Assembly (NCBI GenBank): GCA_963704005.1
Contig: CAVPGJ010000001.1
Location: forward strand, 434,001-498,000
Origin: AC-32 sp963704005
GTDB taxonomy: Bacteria; Actinomycetota; Thermoleophilia; Gaiellales; Gaiellaceae
DNA: 64,000 nt
Reading direction: 5' to 3'
The stretch's first letter is position 1. The number at the start of each line of letters is the position of its first letter. A program made the position numbers and the translations under genes. Shown one piece after another: positions 33,599-41,285 of this stretch. The notes beneath the pieces were generated by a model. That model made no database searches. It saw only the letters and a program-made list of their open reading frames with translations, and had not been told where the DNA came from.

Positions 33599-34049
33599 CC
33601 GGGCGATCGTCGAGAAGCAGCTTGGCCGCCCGCCCCGGGCCTTCCGGCGGGTAGCGGTTCGCTGTCCCTTCGGCCGGCCGGCCGTCGTCGAGCAGGCGCC
33701 CTTCGACGAGGACGGCGAGCCCTTCCCGACGACGTACTGGTTGACCTGCCCGCAGCTCGTCGCCGCGCTCGCCCGCATCGAAGCGGCCGGAGGTGTCGAG
33801 CGCTGGAGCGCCCTCGCGCGCGAAGACCCGGAGCTCCTGGCGAGCGTCGAGCGCGGCCACGAGGAGCAGCGCCGCCTGCGTCCGGAGCTGCCCGGCGGGA
33901 TCGGCGGCCAGACCCGCACCGGCGGGCTCAAGTGCCTGCACGCGCACGCCGCCTTCGCGCTCGCGCTGCCGGGCTACGAGCTCGGCGAGCGGATCCTCGC
34001 CGAGGTCGAGCCGCTCTGGCCCTCGCAGAGCTGCTGCATGCCCGACTGA
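33591..34049 (+). CDS. DUF501 family protein
   Basis: A 152-residue protein of a family found mainly in actinobacteria. VEKQLGRPPRAFRRVAVRCP, FPTTYWLTCPQLVAALARIE, GGIGGQTRTGGLKCLHAHAA and the terminal CCMPD match the family, with conserved Cys and His residues that may bind metal; function unknown. GTG 33591 overlaps the end of the divIC-like gene and lies 8 nt after TACGAT (33577-33582). Its stop is followed at once by double-hairpin copy C. Confidence 0.88.
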   Translation: MDDRAIVEKQLGRPPRAFRRVAVRCPFGRPAVVEQAPFDEDGEPFPTTYWLTCPQLVAALARIEAAGGVERWSALAREDPELLASVERGHEEQRRLRPELPGGIGGQTRTGGLKCLHAHAAFALALPGYELGERILAEVEPLWPSQSCCMPD

Positions 34050-34105
34050 GGCGCCGACTGGGCGGCGCCGACCATAGAGGCCATGCCGGCCCCGCCGGCG
34101 TGGCC
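34050..34105 (+). repeat. Double-hairpin element, copy C
   Basis: Hairpin GGCGCC/GGCGCC (34050-34055/34064-34069), linker, then a 12-bp stem 34079-34090/34094-34105 with CCC loop. The first base is directly after the DUF501 stop, as in copy A, so it may terminate transcription. Confidence 0.75.
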
Positions 34106-34173
34106 GTCTTGATCACCAGCTTGGAGTCACCTCGCTTTGGCCCGCGGCACAGCCTCCGAGTAGCATCGCCGTC

Positions 34174-34491
34174 ATGCCGCCTGTGGCCCTCGAGGCGACC
34201 CGACACGAGTGGGAGCACGGCTATCGCCGGCTGGAGGCGAAGGCAAGCGACCGGGCGCTCTACGTCCAGTACCTGACCGAGCTCGAGATCGTCCTCGACC
34301 AGCTCCGCCGCCGCCTCGGCCAGACCTTCACGCTGGACGAGCTCGCCGACACCTACCCGGGAGCCGACCGCTGGGTGCAGGAGGCCCTGGCCGAGCACGA
34401 GCTCACCCGCGGCTGGCCCGTGCGAATGACGACCGTCATCGACGCTGCGTTCCACCTCTACTCGCGCGGCGCGGTCGACTATCGCCCGTGA
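34174..34491 (+). CDS. Conserved small hypothetical protein
   Basis: A 105-residue helical soluble protein starting MPPVALEATRHEWEHGYRRL. No known domain is recognised. TAGCATCGC places a -10 (34161-34166) 7 nt before ATG 34174, supporting expression from a leaderless transcript. The next gene overlaps by 4 nt. Confidence 0.65.
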   Translation: MPPVALEATRHEWEHGYRRLEAKASDRALYVQYLTELEIVLDQLRRRLGQTFTLDELADTYPGADRWVQEALAEHELTRGWPVRMTTVIDAAFHLYSRGAVDYRP

Positions 34492-34700
34492 CGACGACCA
34501 CCCGCGACCGCCGCCGCCGCCGCGCGACCCGCAGGAAGCGCCGGCTCGTCCTGGGCCTCTCGATCGTGCTCCTCTTCGCAGTCGGGATCGCGCTCGGCGA
34601 GGCGCTGAAGGACAACCCGCGGCCCGGCAAGACGACCACGCAGAGCCGCACGTTCACCCTCCCGCCGGAATCGGCGACGGTGACCGTGACAGCTCCGTGA
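34488..34700 (+). CDS. Small single-span membrane protein
   Basis: A 70-residue protein: a strongly basic N-terminus (RDRRRRRATRRKRR), one membrane span (about 20-38, LVLGLSIVLLFAVGIALGEA) and a Thr/Pro-rich external tail. No family recognised. GTG 34488 overlaps the preceding stop (GTGA), so translation is probably coupled. Confidence 0.65.
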   Translation: MTTTTRDRRRRRATRRKRRLVLGLSIVLLFAVGIALGEALKDNPRPGKTTTQSRTFTLPPESATVTVTAP

Positions 34701-34728
34701 GGCATCTCGGCTGGAGGGCAGCTTCGTT

Positions 34729-35295
34729 CTGATCTCGGCCGACCGGCACCTCGAGCGCTGGGTCGTCCACCACCGGGTCGGCTGGCTGAACTGGCTGTTC
34801 GTCGACCTCTCCCGGATCGGCACCGACGGGCTCGTGTTCGTCGTCGTCGCCCTCTTCCTGGCCGTGCTCTGGCGGCGGCCGTGGCTGTTCGTCGCCGTGC
34901 TCGCCGCCGACGCCGCCGCCGACGCGATCTCCCTCGGCCTGCGCGACTGGATCGACCGCAGGCGGCCGCCGCTCGTCTACCCGGAGCCGAAGCCACTCGT
35001 CGGCGTGCCGCACTCGGGCTCGTTCCCCTCGGGCCACGCCGCGACGGCGTTCGCGTGCGCGACGGTCATCGCCTGGGCGGCGCCGCGGCTGGCCGTGCCC
35101 GCCTTCGTGCTGGCGACGGCGATCTCCTTGTCACGCGTCTACGTCGGCGTGCACTGGCCGCTCGACGTCCTCGGCGGCGCGGTGCTCGGCGTCCTCGTCG
35201 GCGCAGCCCGGGCCGGCCAGGGGCGCGAGGCTATAGCTCTTCTGAAGCTCTCAGCAACCCTGCGACGATCACGGCGAGCGACGCGAACAGGCTGA
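34729..35295 (+). CDS. PAP2-family lipid phosphatase, non-canonical start
   Basis: A membrane phosphatase of the type that dephosphorylates undecaprenyl-PP or phosphatidate. All three motifs are present: RDWIDRRRP, PSGH and SRVYVGVHWPLD. Homologue-like N-terminal sequence (ADRHLERWVVHHR...LSRIGT) lies upstream of the first canonical GTG (34834), but this upstream frame contains no ATG, GTG or TTG. CTG 34729 has GGAGGG (34713-34718) 10 nt upstream and is my choice; a frameshift or start at 34834 are alternatives. The C-terminus overlaps the convergent membrane-protein gene by 65 bp. Confidence 0.75.
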   Translation: MISADRHLERWVVHHRVGWLNWLFVDLSRIGTDGLVFVVVALFLAVLWRRPWLFVAVLAADAAADAISLGLRDWIDRRRPPLVYPEPKPLVGVPHSGSFPSGHAATAFACATVIAWAAPRLAVPAFVLATAISLSRVYVGVHWPLDVLGGAVLGVLVGAARAGQGREAIALLKLSATLRRSRRATRTG

Positions 35296-35722
35296 TCCAG
35301 ATGCCGATGCCGCGCCCGGCGGGCGGCGGGATCGAGTCGGGGATCGAGATCAGGCGGATCAGGACGAAGATCGTCGCCAGCGAGCCGAGGGCGATCACGA
35401 CCAGGCTCTCGGGGACAGAGGGCGGCAGCTCGAACCCGAGCTCGCTGAGGATCGTGAGCGCGAGCAGCACGAGGCCGATGAAGAACACGAGCTTGCCGAG
35501 CGCGCCGGTGTGCCAGCCGATCACGGCGATCGTCGGGCCGGCGAGCCCGCTCTCGGCGTACCAGTCGGTGAACGCGGAGACAGTCAGCACGAGCGCGGCG
35601 ACCCAGGTCAGGCGGCCGCCGAGCGCCCAGATGCCGCCGGCGGGGCCGGGGTACGGCTCCGGCTCCGTCTCGAAGAAGATCTCCTCCTCTTCGGGCGGCG
35701 GGAAGGCTTCAGGCGTCTGCAC
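35231..35722 (-). CDS. Four-span membrane protein, unknown
   Basis: A 163-residue protein with an acidic N-terminus (PPPEEEEIFFETEPEPYPG) and four hydrophobic segments (about 38-52, 66-88, 104-124, 138-157). No family assigned with confidence. GTG 35722 is 7 nt downstream of GATACT on the minus strand (35735-35730). Confidence 0.65.
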   Translation of the reverse strand: MQTPEAFPPPEEEEIFFETEPEPYPGPAGGIWALGGRLTWVAALVLTVSAFTDWYAESGLAGPTIAVIGWHTGALGKLVFFIGLVLLALTILSELGFELPPSVPESLVVIALGSLATIFVLIRLISIPDSIPPPAGRGIGIWISLFASLAVIVAGLLRASEEL

Positions 35723-35749
35723 GCGCGGAAGTATCCGCGATCCAGGCGG

Positions 35750-36040
35750 CTAAAGACCAAACAAGTGGTGGATCTCGTGCCAGATCAGGACGGCCAGCGT
35801 GATGCTGGTGGCGAGCACGGCGGCGACGGCCAGCCAGAAGCGGAACCCGGCCAGCATCCGCTCGCGCTTCCGGTCCTCACGGGCGCGGCGACGGGCCCGC
35901 TCGCGCCGGTAGGCCTGTTGCACCGCCGTCGGGTCGAGCAGCTCCTCCTCTAAGGCGTTCGCTTGCGACGCCGACCCAAGAGGCCGTGTGGGCTCTGCCC
36001 ACGCGGCCGCATTACGACGCTTTCGCTCCGGCAGAGCCAT
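35750..36040 (-). CDS. Small single-span membrane protein containing repeat copy B
   Basis: A 96-residue protein: N-terminal part, a basic coiled segment (YRRERARRRAREDRKRER) and one C-terminal span (about 65-90). ATG 36040 lies exactly 6 nt after TAGACT (36052-36047, minus), the favoured promoter layout here. Residues about 11-29 (AAAWAEPTRPLGSASQANA) are encoded by the antisense of double-hairpin copy B, so the element appears to sit in frame within the gene. GTG 35923 is an alternative start that would exclude it. Confidence 0.6.
   Translation of the reverse strand: MALPERKRRNAAAWAEPTRPLGSASQANALEEELLDPTAVQQAYRRERARRRAREDRKRERMLAGFRFWLAVAAVLATSITLAVLIWHEIHHLFGL
35954..36008 (+). repeat. 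Double-hairpin element, copy B (inside a coding frame)
   Basis: Hairpin GGCGT/ACGCC (35954-35958/35968-35972), linker GACCCAAGA, and a 12-bp stem 35982-35993/35997-36008 with TCT loop. Relative to copy A both arms of each stem change together (GGCGC/GCGCC to GGCGT/ACGCC), which preserves pairing. Confidence 0.75.
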
Positions 36041-36082
36041 GCGGGGAGTCTAAAGGGCCATACTTCGGGAGGGGGCAAACGC

Positions 36083-36814
36083 GTGACAGTGGCGAGGGAA
36101 CCGAGGCGGAGCGCGATCGACCTGCACCGACGTAACGGCCGGCTGCTCCGGATCGGCCATCGCGGCGCGGCGGCGCTCGCTCCCGAGAACACGCTCGAGG
36201 CACTCGCGGCCGCGGTGGAGCTCGGCTGCGACCTGGTCGAGTTCGACGTGCTCGAGCTCGACGGCACGCTGGTGCTGGCGCATTCGGCGGCCGAGGTGCC
36301 CGCCGAGCCCGCCACGCTCGACGAGGCGCTGGCGTTCCTCGCCGGGACGCCGGCCGGCGTGCACGCCGATCTGAAGACGCGCGGCGTCGAGGCCGCGCTG
36401 GTGGAGCGGCTCCGCGCCCACAGGCTGGTCGAGCGCACGCTCGTGAGCTCCTTCGACCCGGCCGACCTGCGTGCGCTACACCGCCTCGAGCCCGGACTGA
36501 AGCTCGGCCTGGCCTACCCGGACGACCGATTCGGCGTCAGCCGGAGGAGAGTGCTGCTGCCGCTCGTCGTCGCGGCCCTCAGGCTGATGCGCGCCGGGCT
36601 CCCGCCGCGGATCGGGCGCATGCTGGCCGGCGCGCGGGCCTCGGCCGCGACGCTGCACTGGAGCGTCGTCAGCAGGCCGGTGGTCGAGCGTTGCCAAGCG
36701 CTCGGCGTGCCCGTGCTCGCCTGGACGGTGGTCTCGACCGAGGAGGTCCGCCGGTTGGACGAGCTCGGCGTGGACGGCGTGATCGTGGACGATCCTCGGA
36801 TCGTCCCTGGCTAG
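36083..36814 (+). CDS. Glycerophosphodiester phosphodiesterase
   Basis: A 243-residue TIM-barrel enzyme hydrolysing glycerophosphodiesters to glycerol-3-phosphate and an alcohol. IGHRGAAALAPENTLEA carries the catalytic His and metal Glu, EFDVLELDG the next Glu/Asp pair, HADLK and VSSFDP follow, and the C-terminal AWTVVSTEEV is typical. GTG 36083 has the RBS GGAGGGGG (36069-36076). No signal peptide, so cytoplasmic. Confidence 0.93.
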   Translation: MTVAREPRRSAIDLHRRNGRLLRIGHRGAAALAPENTLEALAAAVELGCDLVEFDVLELDGTLVLAHSAAEVPAEPATLDEALAFLAGTPAGVHADLKTRGVEAALVERLRAHRLVERTLVSSFDPADLRALHRLEPGLKLGLAYPDDRFGVSRRRVLLPLVVAALRLMRAGLPPRIGRMLAGARASAATLHWSVVSRPVVERCQALGVPVLAWTVVSTEEVRRLDELGVDGVIVDDPRIVPG

Positions 36815-36817
36815 ACT
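36812..36817 (+). promoter_or_regulatory. -10 element of the L,D-transpeptidase gene overlapping a stop codon
   Basis: TAGACT begins with the TAG stop codon of the upstream phosphodiesterase and ends 7 nt before GTG 36825; the same layout is seen with TAGCAT at 44812-44807. Confidence 0.5.
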
Positions 36818-36824
36818 CTTGACC

Positions 36825-37805
36825 GTGAAGCGGGCCGGTTTCGCACTTCTATTCGTGCTCGGGCTCGGCACCGCAGCGGGCGTCTCCGCCGGCGCGGTCA
36901 CTACCACGACCGGTACGACCACGGAGCCGCAGCTGATCGCGGACGGCGTCACGATCGGCGGCATCGCTGTCGGCGGCCTGACCGCCGACGACGCGACCAC
37001 CGCGGTAACGAGCTTCTTCGAGACGCCGCTGCCGCTGCTCGTCACCGGCCACCAGATCGCCGTCACGCCCGGCCAGCTCGGCGCGAAGGCCTACGTCAAG
37101 GACTCGGTCGCCGCCGCCCTCGCCGCCGCGCCCGACAGCGCGCTCGAACTTCACGTCAAGATCAACCGGCCCAAGTCCGAGGCGTATGTGCGCTCGGTGG
37201 CGAAGCGGTTCGACCGCGCTCCGGTCGACGCCAAGCTCTCGCTCCGCCACCTGCGCCCGTTCGTGACGCACCAGAAGCGCGGCTGGGCGCTCAAGCAGCT
37301 CAAGGCTCTCTCGGCGATCTTCGGGGCGCTCGTCGCCGACACGCGCGACCCGTTGCAGCTGCGCGTTCACAGCATCGCGCCGAAGGTGACGCGCAAGAGC
37401 ATCGGGCCGGTGATCGTGATCCGCCGCGGCTCGAACCGGCTCTACCTCTACAAGGTCAAGCGCCCGTGGCGCGTCTTCGGCGTCGCCACCGGCCAGTCGC
37501 AGTACCCGACGCCGCTCGGCCGCTGGACGATCGTGGTCAAGTGGCGCAACCCCTGGTGGTACCCGCCCAAGTCGCCGTGGGCCGCGGGCGCGAAGCCGAT
37601 CCCGCCGGGGCCCGGCAACCCGCTCGGGACGCGCTGGATGGGCCTCTCGGCCTCCGGCGTCGGCATCCACGGCACCCCGGACGACGCCTCGATCGGCTAC
37701 TCGGCCTCGCACGGCTGCATCCGCATGCACATCCCGGACGCCGAGTGGCTCTTCAACCACGTCCGCATCGGGACGACGGTCTTCATCGTCAGCGGCGTGA
37801 GATGA
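36825..37805 (+). CDS. L,D-transpeptidase (YkuD) with peptidoglycan-binding-like domain
   Basis: A 326-residue exported cross-linking enzyme. Signal peptide (about 1-25), Thr-rich linker, a PG_binding_4-like domain (about 40-180), and a YkuD catalytic domain whose active site SASHGCIRMH holds the catalytic Cys with His and Arg; GVGIHGTPD precedes it. It forms 3-3 peptidoglycan cross-links. GTG 36825 is preferred over TTG 36819 because of the -10 at 36812. The next gene overlaps by 4 nt. Confidence 0.93.
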   Translation: MKRAGFALLFVLGLGTAAGVSAGAVTTTTGTTTEPQLIADGVTIGGIAVGGLTADDATTAVTSFFETPLPLLVTGHQIAVTPGQLGAKAYVKDSVAAALAAAPDSALELHVKINRPKSEAYVRSVAKRFDRAPVDAKLSLRHLRPFVTHQKRGWALKQLKALSAIFGALVADTRDPLQLRVHSIAPKVTRKSIGPVIVIRRGSNRLYLYKVKRPWRVFGVATGQSQYPTPLGRWTIVVKWRNPWWYPPKSPWAAGAKPIPPGPGNPLGTRWMGLSASGVGIHGTPDDASIGYSASHGCIRMHIPDAEWLFNHVRIGTTVFIVSGVR

Positions 37806-38347
37806 GCGCTCGCCTCAAGCTCGGCGCGCAGGCCCTCGCGGTCGCGCTGGTCGCCGGGCTGCTGGCGCTGCTGGTCTGGAAGGTCACGCACGGCAACGGC
37901 GGCGGGGTCGCGGCGAAGATCGACAGGGGCCACATCGTGGCCGCCCCGAACTTCGTCCTCTCGCGCCTCGACCGGCCGGGCGGTTCGAGCTCGCCTCGCT
38001 GCGCGGGAAGGCGGTCGTGCTCAACTTCTGGGCGTCGTGGTGCTACCCGTGCAACCAGGAAGCGAGGCGCGCTCGAGCACGCCTGGCGGGACCATGATGG
38101 CCGTGTAGTCGTGCTCGGGATCGACGCGAACGACGCGACCGGTGACGCACGCAAGTTCATGCGCAAGCACGGAATGACCTATCCGATCGTCCACGACAAC
38201 AAGTTGGTCACGGAGCCGAGATACGGGGTTGCAAACCTTCCCGAGACGTTCTTCGTCGATCCGCGCGGACGGGTGGTCGCGCACGTCACCGGGCAGGTCA
38301 CAGCCGACGATCTGCGCCTCGGGATCGAGCAGGCGCTGAAGGCATGA
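37802..38347 (+). CDS. TlpA/CcmG-like thioredoxin with paired frameshifts across the active site
   Basis: A 181-residue membrane-anchored thioredoxin-fold protein for cytochrome c maturation: span at about 11-26, APNFVLSRLDRPG, then VVVLGIDANDATGDARKF and the cis-Pro region NLPETFFVDPRG. Between about 37980 and 38068 the frame loses homology; the neighbouring frame there encodes FELASLRGKAVVLNFWASWC and YPCNQEA, including the WCxxC active site. One base appears missing near 37979 and one extra near 38068, so the ends stay in frame. As written the product lacks the redox cysteines. Sequence error or real decay cannot be separated here. Confidence 0.85.
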   Translation: MSARLKLGAQALAVALVAGLLALLVWKVTHGNGGGVAAKIDRGHIVAAPNFVLSRLDRPGGSSSPRCAGRRSCSTSGRRGATRATRKRGALEHAWRDHDGRVVVLGIDANDATGDARKFMRKHGMTYPIVHDNKLVTEPRYGVANLPETFFVDPRGRVVAHVTGQVTADDLRLGIEQALKA

Positions 38348-38808
38348 GGCTCCTGCCGGTGCTTGCGGCCGCGCTCGTGCTGGCTGCACCGGCGGCGGCG
38401 AGCGAGCAGCACCCCACGCTCAACGAGCTCGAGAACCAGATCATGTGCCCGGTCTGCGCGGGCGAGACCCTGGCCCAGTCGGACTCGGCCGCCGCGGCGC
38501 AGGTGAAGCGCTACATCCAGGGGCGGATCGCGGCCGGTGCCACGCGCAGCGAGATCAAGCGGAAGCTCGTTGCGCATGTACGGCACGCGGATCCTGGCCG
38601 CGCCGCCGCGGCACGGGTTCGACCTGCTCGCGTGGATGCTGCCGCTGTCGGGATCCTCGGCGGGGCCGGGGCGATCGGCCTCCTGGCCTGGCGGTGGAGC
38701 CGGGTCCGCGAGGAGCCGCCGGCCGGATCGATGTCGATGAATGGCCGTCCGCTCGACCCGGACCTCGAGCGGCGCCTGGACGAGGAGCTTGCTCGCTTCG
38801 ATGGCTGA
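38344..38808 (+). CDS. CcmH-like cytochrome c biogenesis protein with paired frameshifts
   Basis: A 154-residue protein: signal peptide (1-20), LENQIMCPVCAGETLAQSDS with the CxxC redox motif, KRYIQGRIAAGATRSEIKRK, and a C-terminal membrane span (GILGGAGAIGLLAW). Between about 38575 and 38650 the conserved CcmH sequence (YGTRILAAPPRHGFDLLAWM, then LPL) is in a different frame, so one base is inserted near 38575 and one lost near 38650. The frame stays open across the region. It overlaps the thioredoxin and ccdA genes, giving a ccmG-ccmH-ccdA operon for apocytochrome reduction. Confidence 0.85.
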   Translation: MRLLPVLAAALVLAAPAAASEQHPTLNELENQIMCPVCAGETLAQSDSAAAAQVKRYIQGRIAAGATRSEIKRKLVAHVRHADPGRAAAARVRPARVDAAAVGILGGAGAIGLLAWRWSRVREEPPAGSMSMNGRPLDPDLERRLDEELARFDG

Positions 38809-39511
38809 GCGGATCCCGGTCGCGTTCCTCGCGGGCCTCGTCTCGATCGCGTTCCCGTGCGTGCTGCCGCTCGTGCCGGGCTACCTGTCGGCGGTCTCGG
38901 CCGTCGAGGTCGAGCGGCTCGGAGAGCGGGGGGTAGCGAAGCGGATCGTGCTGGCAAGCATCCCGTTCGCGTTCGGCTTCACCGTCGTGTTCGTCCTGCT
39001 GGGCGCGGCGGCCGCCGCTGTCGGCGGCGTGCTCGACAAGCAGCAGCAGACGGAGGTCGCGGGCTTCGTGCTCGTCGTGCTCGGGCTGGCGTTCGCGGGG
39101 CTGCTGCCCTGGCCGGAGCGCATGTTCGCGGCGGGCGCGCTGGGGCGGGCCCACGCGAGCGGATCGCGGGCGCTGCTCGGCGGCGCGTTCGCAGTCTGCG
39201 CCGCGCCGTGCGTCGGGATCACCCTGGCGGCGATCCTCGCGCTGGCCGCCGACTCGCACACCGTCGTGCGCGGCGTGATCCTCCTGGCGGCCTACTCGCT
39301 CGGGATCACGGCCGCGTTCGTGCTGATCGGGATCGCCTTCACCCGCGCGATGGCGGCGTTCCGCTGGGTGCGAGACCACTACGCGTACATCCGCATCGCG
39401 AGCGGCCTGACGCTGGTCGCGCTCGGGCTGCTGCTCTTCTTCAACCGCGACTGGTGGTTGAACGTGGCGCTGCACCGAGTCCTCGACTCGGTCGGCCTCG
39501 GCCAGCTCTGA
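38801..39511 (+). CDS. ccdA: CcdA-type thiol-disulfide transporter
   Basis: A 236-residue six-span membrane protein of the CcdA/DsbD family that passes reducing equivalents from cytoplasmic thioredoxin across the membrane to the cytochrome c maturation thioredoxin. The two conserved cysteines are in FPCVLPLVPGYLSAVSAVE (first span) and CAAPCVGITLAA (fourth span). ATG 38801 overlaps the ccmH stop by 8 nt. It completes the operon with the thioredoxin and CcmH genes. Confidence 0.93.
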   Translation: MAERIPVAFLAGLVSIAFPCVLPLVPGYLSAVSAVEVERLGERGVAKRIVLASIPFAFGFTVVFVLLGAAAAAVGGVLDKQQQTEVAGFVLVVLGLAFAGLLPWPERMFAAGALGRAHASGSRALLGGAFAVCAAPCVGITLAAILALAADSHTVVRGVILLAAYSLGITAAFVLIGIAFTRAMAAFRWVRDHYAYIRIASGLTLVALGLLLFFNRDWWLNVALHRVLDSVGLGQL

Positions 39512-39556
39512 CGCTGGGGACAAAGAACCACACTCTCGGCACGCTTTCCCCTTGAC

Positions 39557-39583
39557 GAAATCCGGTGTCCGACACCGTTTCTT
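39557..39583. terminator. Bidirectional terminator-like hairpin
   Basis: CGGTGT-CCG-ACACCG at 39563-39577 is flanked by GAAAT and TTTCTT, suiting termination of both the ccdA operon and the convergent glycosyltransferase gene. Its GGTGTCCGACACC core resembles the palindrome at 56570-56582. Confidence 0.6.
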
Positions 39584-40628
39584 ACGTTTCGCGGACACGG
39601 CCGCTTTCGACGGCCGCCGCGTACACCGCGAGCGTCCGCTCGGTCACGCGGTCCCAGGAGCAGTACTCGCTCACGCGCTCGCGCGCGGCGGCGCCGATCC
39701 GTCGCCGCAGCTCCGGGTCGGCGAGGGCCCGTTCGAGCGCCGCTCTCGTCGCGGCCACGTCGCCGATCGGGACGAGGAAGCCGGTGACGCCGTCCTCGAT
39801 CACGGTGGGGATCCCGCCGACCGGCGTCGAGACCACCGTCCGCCCGCGCGCCATCGCCTCGAGCACGACGTTCGGCAGCCCCTCGCGCTCGGAGACGAGC
39901 AGCACGACAGCGGCCCGCTCGTACAGAGGGAAGAGCTCAGCCTGCGGCACGAACCCGAGCGCGTCCGGGAGCAGCGACCGCAGCGGCCCGTCGCCGGCAA
40001 CGATCCGAGGTAGGCCCTCGGTCGCCGCCGCGACGACGTCGATTCGCTTCTCGGGAGAGAGGCGTCCCGCGAACAACACCGTCGGCGGCTCGGCCTCGGG
40101 CCCGACCTGCGCCGGGATCTCGACCCCGTACGGAATCTCGTGCACGTTCTCCGCGCCCGCCGCGCGCATCGCCTCCGCGAGCACCTGCGAGACCGCGATC
40201 ACCGCCCGCGCCGGCCGCAGCAGCCACCGCACGACCCGCGGGGAGCGCTCCGCCAGCCCGAGGTCGGAGAACCGTCCCGCCGTCCCCGAGCCGTGCAGCG
40301 TCACCACGAACGGCCTCCCGGCGAACCGCGCCACCAGCGCCCCCGCCAGCCAGTTCGCGTGGACGAGATCCGCGTCCCGCGCCGCCCGCCGCAGCGCCCG
40401 CGTCATCGAGACCAGCAGCGGCAGCGCCAGCCAGGGCCGCCGCCGCACGTTCGCCACGAGGCCCGCGCCGCCGCTCCCGGTCAGCCCGTAGTCGCGGTAG
40501 GCCCCCGGCCCGACGACCTCGATCTCGATCCCTTGCGCGCGAAGCTGCTCGACGAGGTCGAAGACGAACCGCCCTGCGAGATCCCCTTCGTGCCGGGGGT
40601 ACGACGTGGTGAAGACCGCGACCTTCAC
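39582..40628 (-). CDS. Glycosyltransferase family 4 protein
   Basis: A 348-residue GT-B glycosyltransferase. VAVFTTSYPRHEGDLAGRFV at the N-terminus, HANWLAGALVA, VVTLHGSGTAGR, FAGRLSPEKRID and SEREGLPNVVLEAMARGRTV with the EGLPNVVLEA donor-phosphate motif are clear. It likely moves a sugar from a nucleotide donor onto a cell-envelope acceptor; the specific acceptor is unknown. GTG 40628 aligns with family starts; the long upstream extension of this frame is antisense noise. It overlaps the DUF309 gene by 4 nt. Confidence 0.9.
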   Translation of the reverse strand: MKVAVFTTSYPRHEGDLAGRFVFDLVEQLRAQGIEIEVVGPGAYRDYGLTGSGGAGLVANVRRRPWLALPLLVSMTRALRRAARDADLVHANWLAGALVARFAGRPFVVTLHGSGTAGRFSDLGLAERSPRVVRWLLRPARAVIAVSQVLAEAMRAAGAENVHEIPYGVEIPAQVGPEAEPPTVLFAGRLSPEKRIDVVAAATEGLPRIVAGDGPLRSLLPDALGFVPQAELFPLYERAAVVLLVSEREGLPNVVLEAMARGRTVVSTPVGGIPTVIEDGVTGFLVPIGDVAATRAALERALADPELRRRIGAAARERVSEYCSWDRVTERTLAVYAAAVESGRVRET

Positions 40629-40957
40629 AACGGCTGCTGCAGCTCGAGCGAGCCGGAGCGAACCACCTTCTCGGCCGCCTCCACGCGCTCCAGGATCGAC
40701 GTCACGTCCACGCCACGATGCTCCGGAGCGTAGGGCCCGAGGCGGCGGGCGGCCTTCTCCAGTTGCCGCTCGCAGCCGACGCGGTTGCCGCGGCCGGCCT
40801 GGTACCACGCGACCGCGACGTGGACGAGGCCCTGGTAGAAGTCGCGCTCCTCGGCCGAGGCGGCCCGCCAGACGTCCTCGAGCACCTCGTGCGCGGCGAA
40901 GTACTCGCCCTGGCGGATCAGCTCGAGTCCTCGCTCGAGCTCAGAGGGCGACGCGAA
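40625..40957 (-). CDS. DUF309 family protein, start uncertain
   Basis: About 105-110 residues of an all-alpha protein with the DUF309 signature: GEYFAAHEVLEDVWR, ERDFYQGLVHVAVAWYQAGR, YAPEHRGVDV. Function unknown. No ATG, GTG or TTG is found close upstream of the conserved part; the frame overlaps the end of the Rieske gene (stop at 40943-40941), so translation may restart by coupling from a non-standard codon. The upper coordinate is approximate. Confidence 0.75.
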   Translation of the reverse strand, partial: FASPSELERGLELIRQGEYFAAHEVLEDVWRAASAEERDFYQGLVHVAVAWYQAGRGNRVGCERQLEKAARRLGPYAPEHRGVDVTSILERVEAAEKVVRSGSLELQQPL

Positions 40958-41246
40958 CCTCGCCGTCCTCGACCACGACCGGAAAGGTCTCGAGGACGAT
41001 CGCGCGGTCGAACTCGTTCTCGCCGGTGCGGACGTCGTATTGCCACCCGTGCCACGGGCAGCTGAGCACGTGCCCGTCGAGCCGGCCTTCGCAGAGCGGC
41101 CCCTGCAGGTGCAGGCAGTGGCCCTGCACCGCGTAGACCTCGCCGTCGACGCGGGCGAGCGCGAGCTCCGTGTCACCCACCTTCACACAGGCGAGCGAGC
41201 CGGGCTCGATCTCTTCCAGCTTCGCAACGGTTTCGTAGTCGGCCAC
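40941..41246 (-). CDS. Rieske-type [2Fe-2S] ferredoxin
   Basis: A 101-residue protein with the Rieske cluster motifs GHCLHLQGPLC and SCPWHGWQYD (C-x-H ... C-x-x-H). It has the length of a stand-alone Rieske ferredoxin of the NirD/biphenyl dioxygenase type that transfers electrons to an unknown oxygenase or reductase. GTG 41246 lies 6 nt after TAGGAT (41258-41253, minus strand). It is transcribed away from the receiver-like/7Fe-ferredoxin genes. Confidence 0.93.
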   Translation of the reverse strand: MADYETVAKLEEIEPGSLACVKVGDTELALARVDGEVYAVQGHCLHLQGPLCEGRLDGHVLSCPWHGWQYDVRTGENEFDRAIVLETFPVVVEDGEVRVAL

Positions 41247-41252
41247 GCCTCG

Positions 41253-41278
41253 ATCCTAACGGCGCGGGGTGTTAGCGT
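41253..41278. promoter_or_regulatory. Divergent leaderless promoters, Rieske gene and receiver-like gene
   Basis: TAGGAT on the minus strand (41258-41253) is 6 nt before GTG 41246; TAGCGT on the plus strand (41273-41278) is 7 nt before GTG 41286. The two genes share a 39-bp gap. Confidence 0.55.
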
Positions 41279-41285
41279 TGACGCC

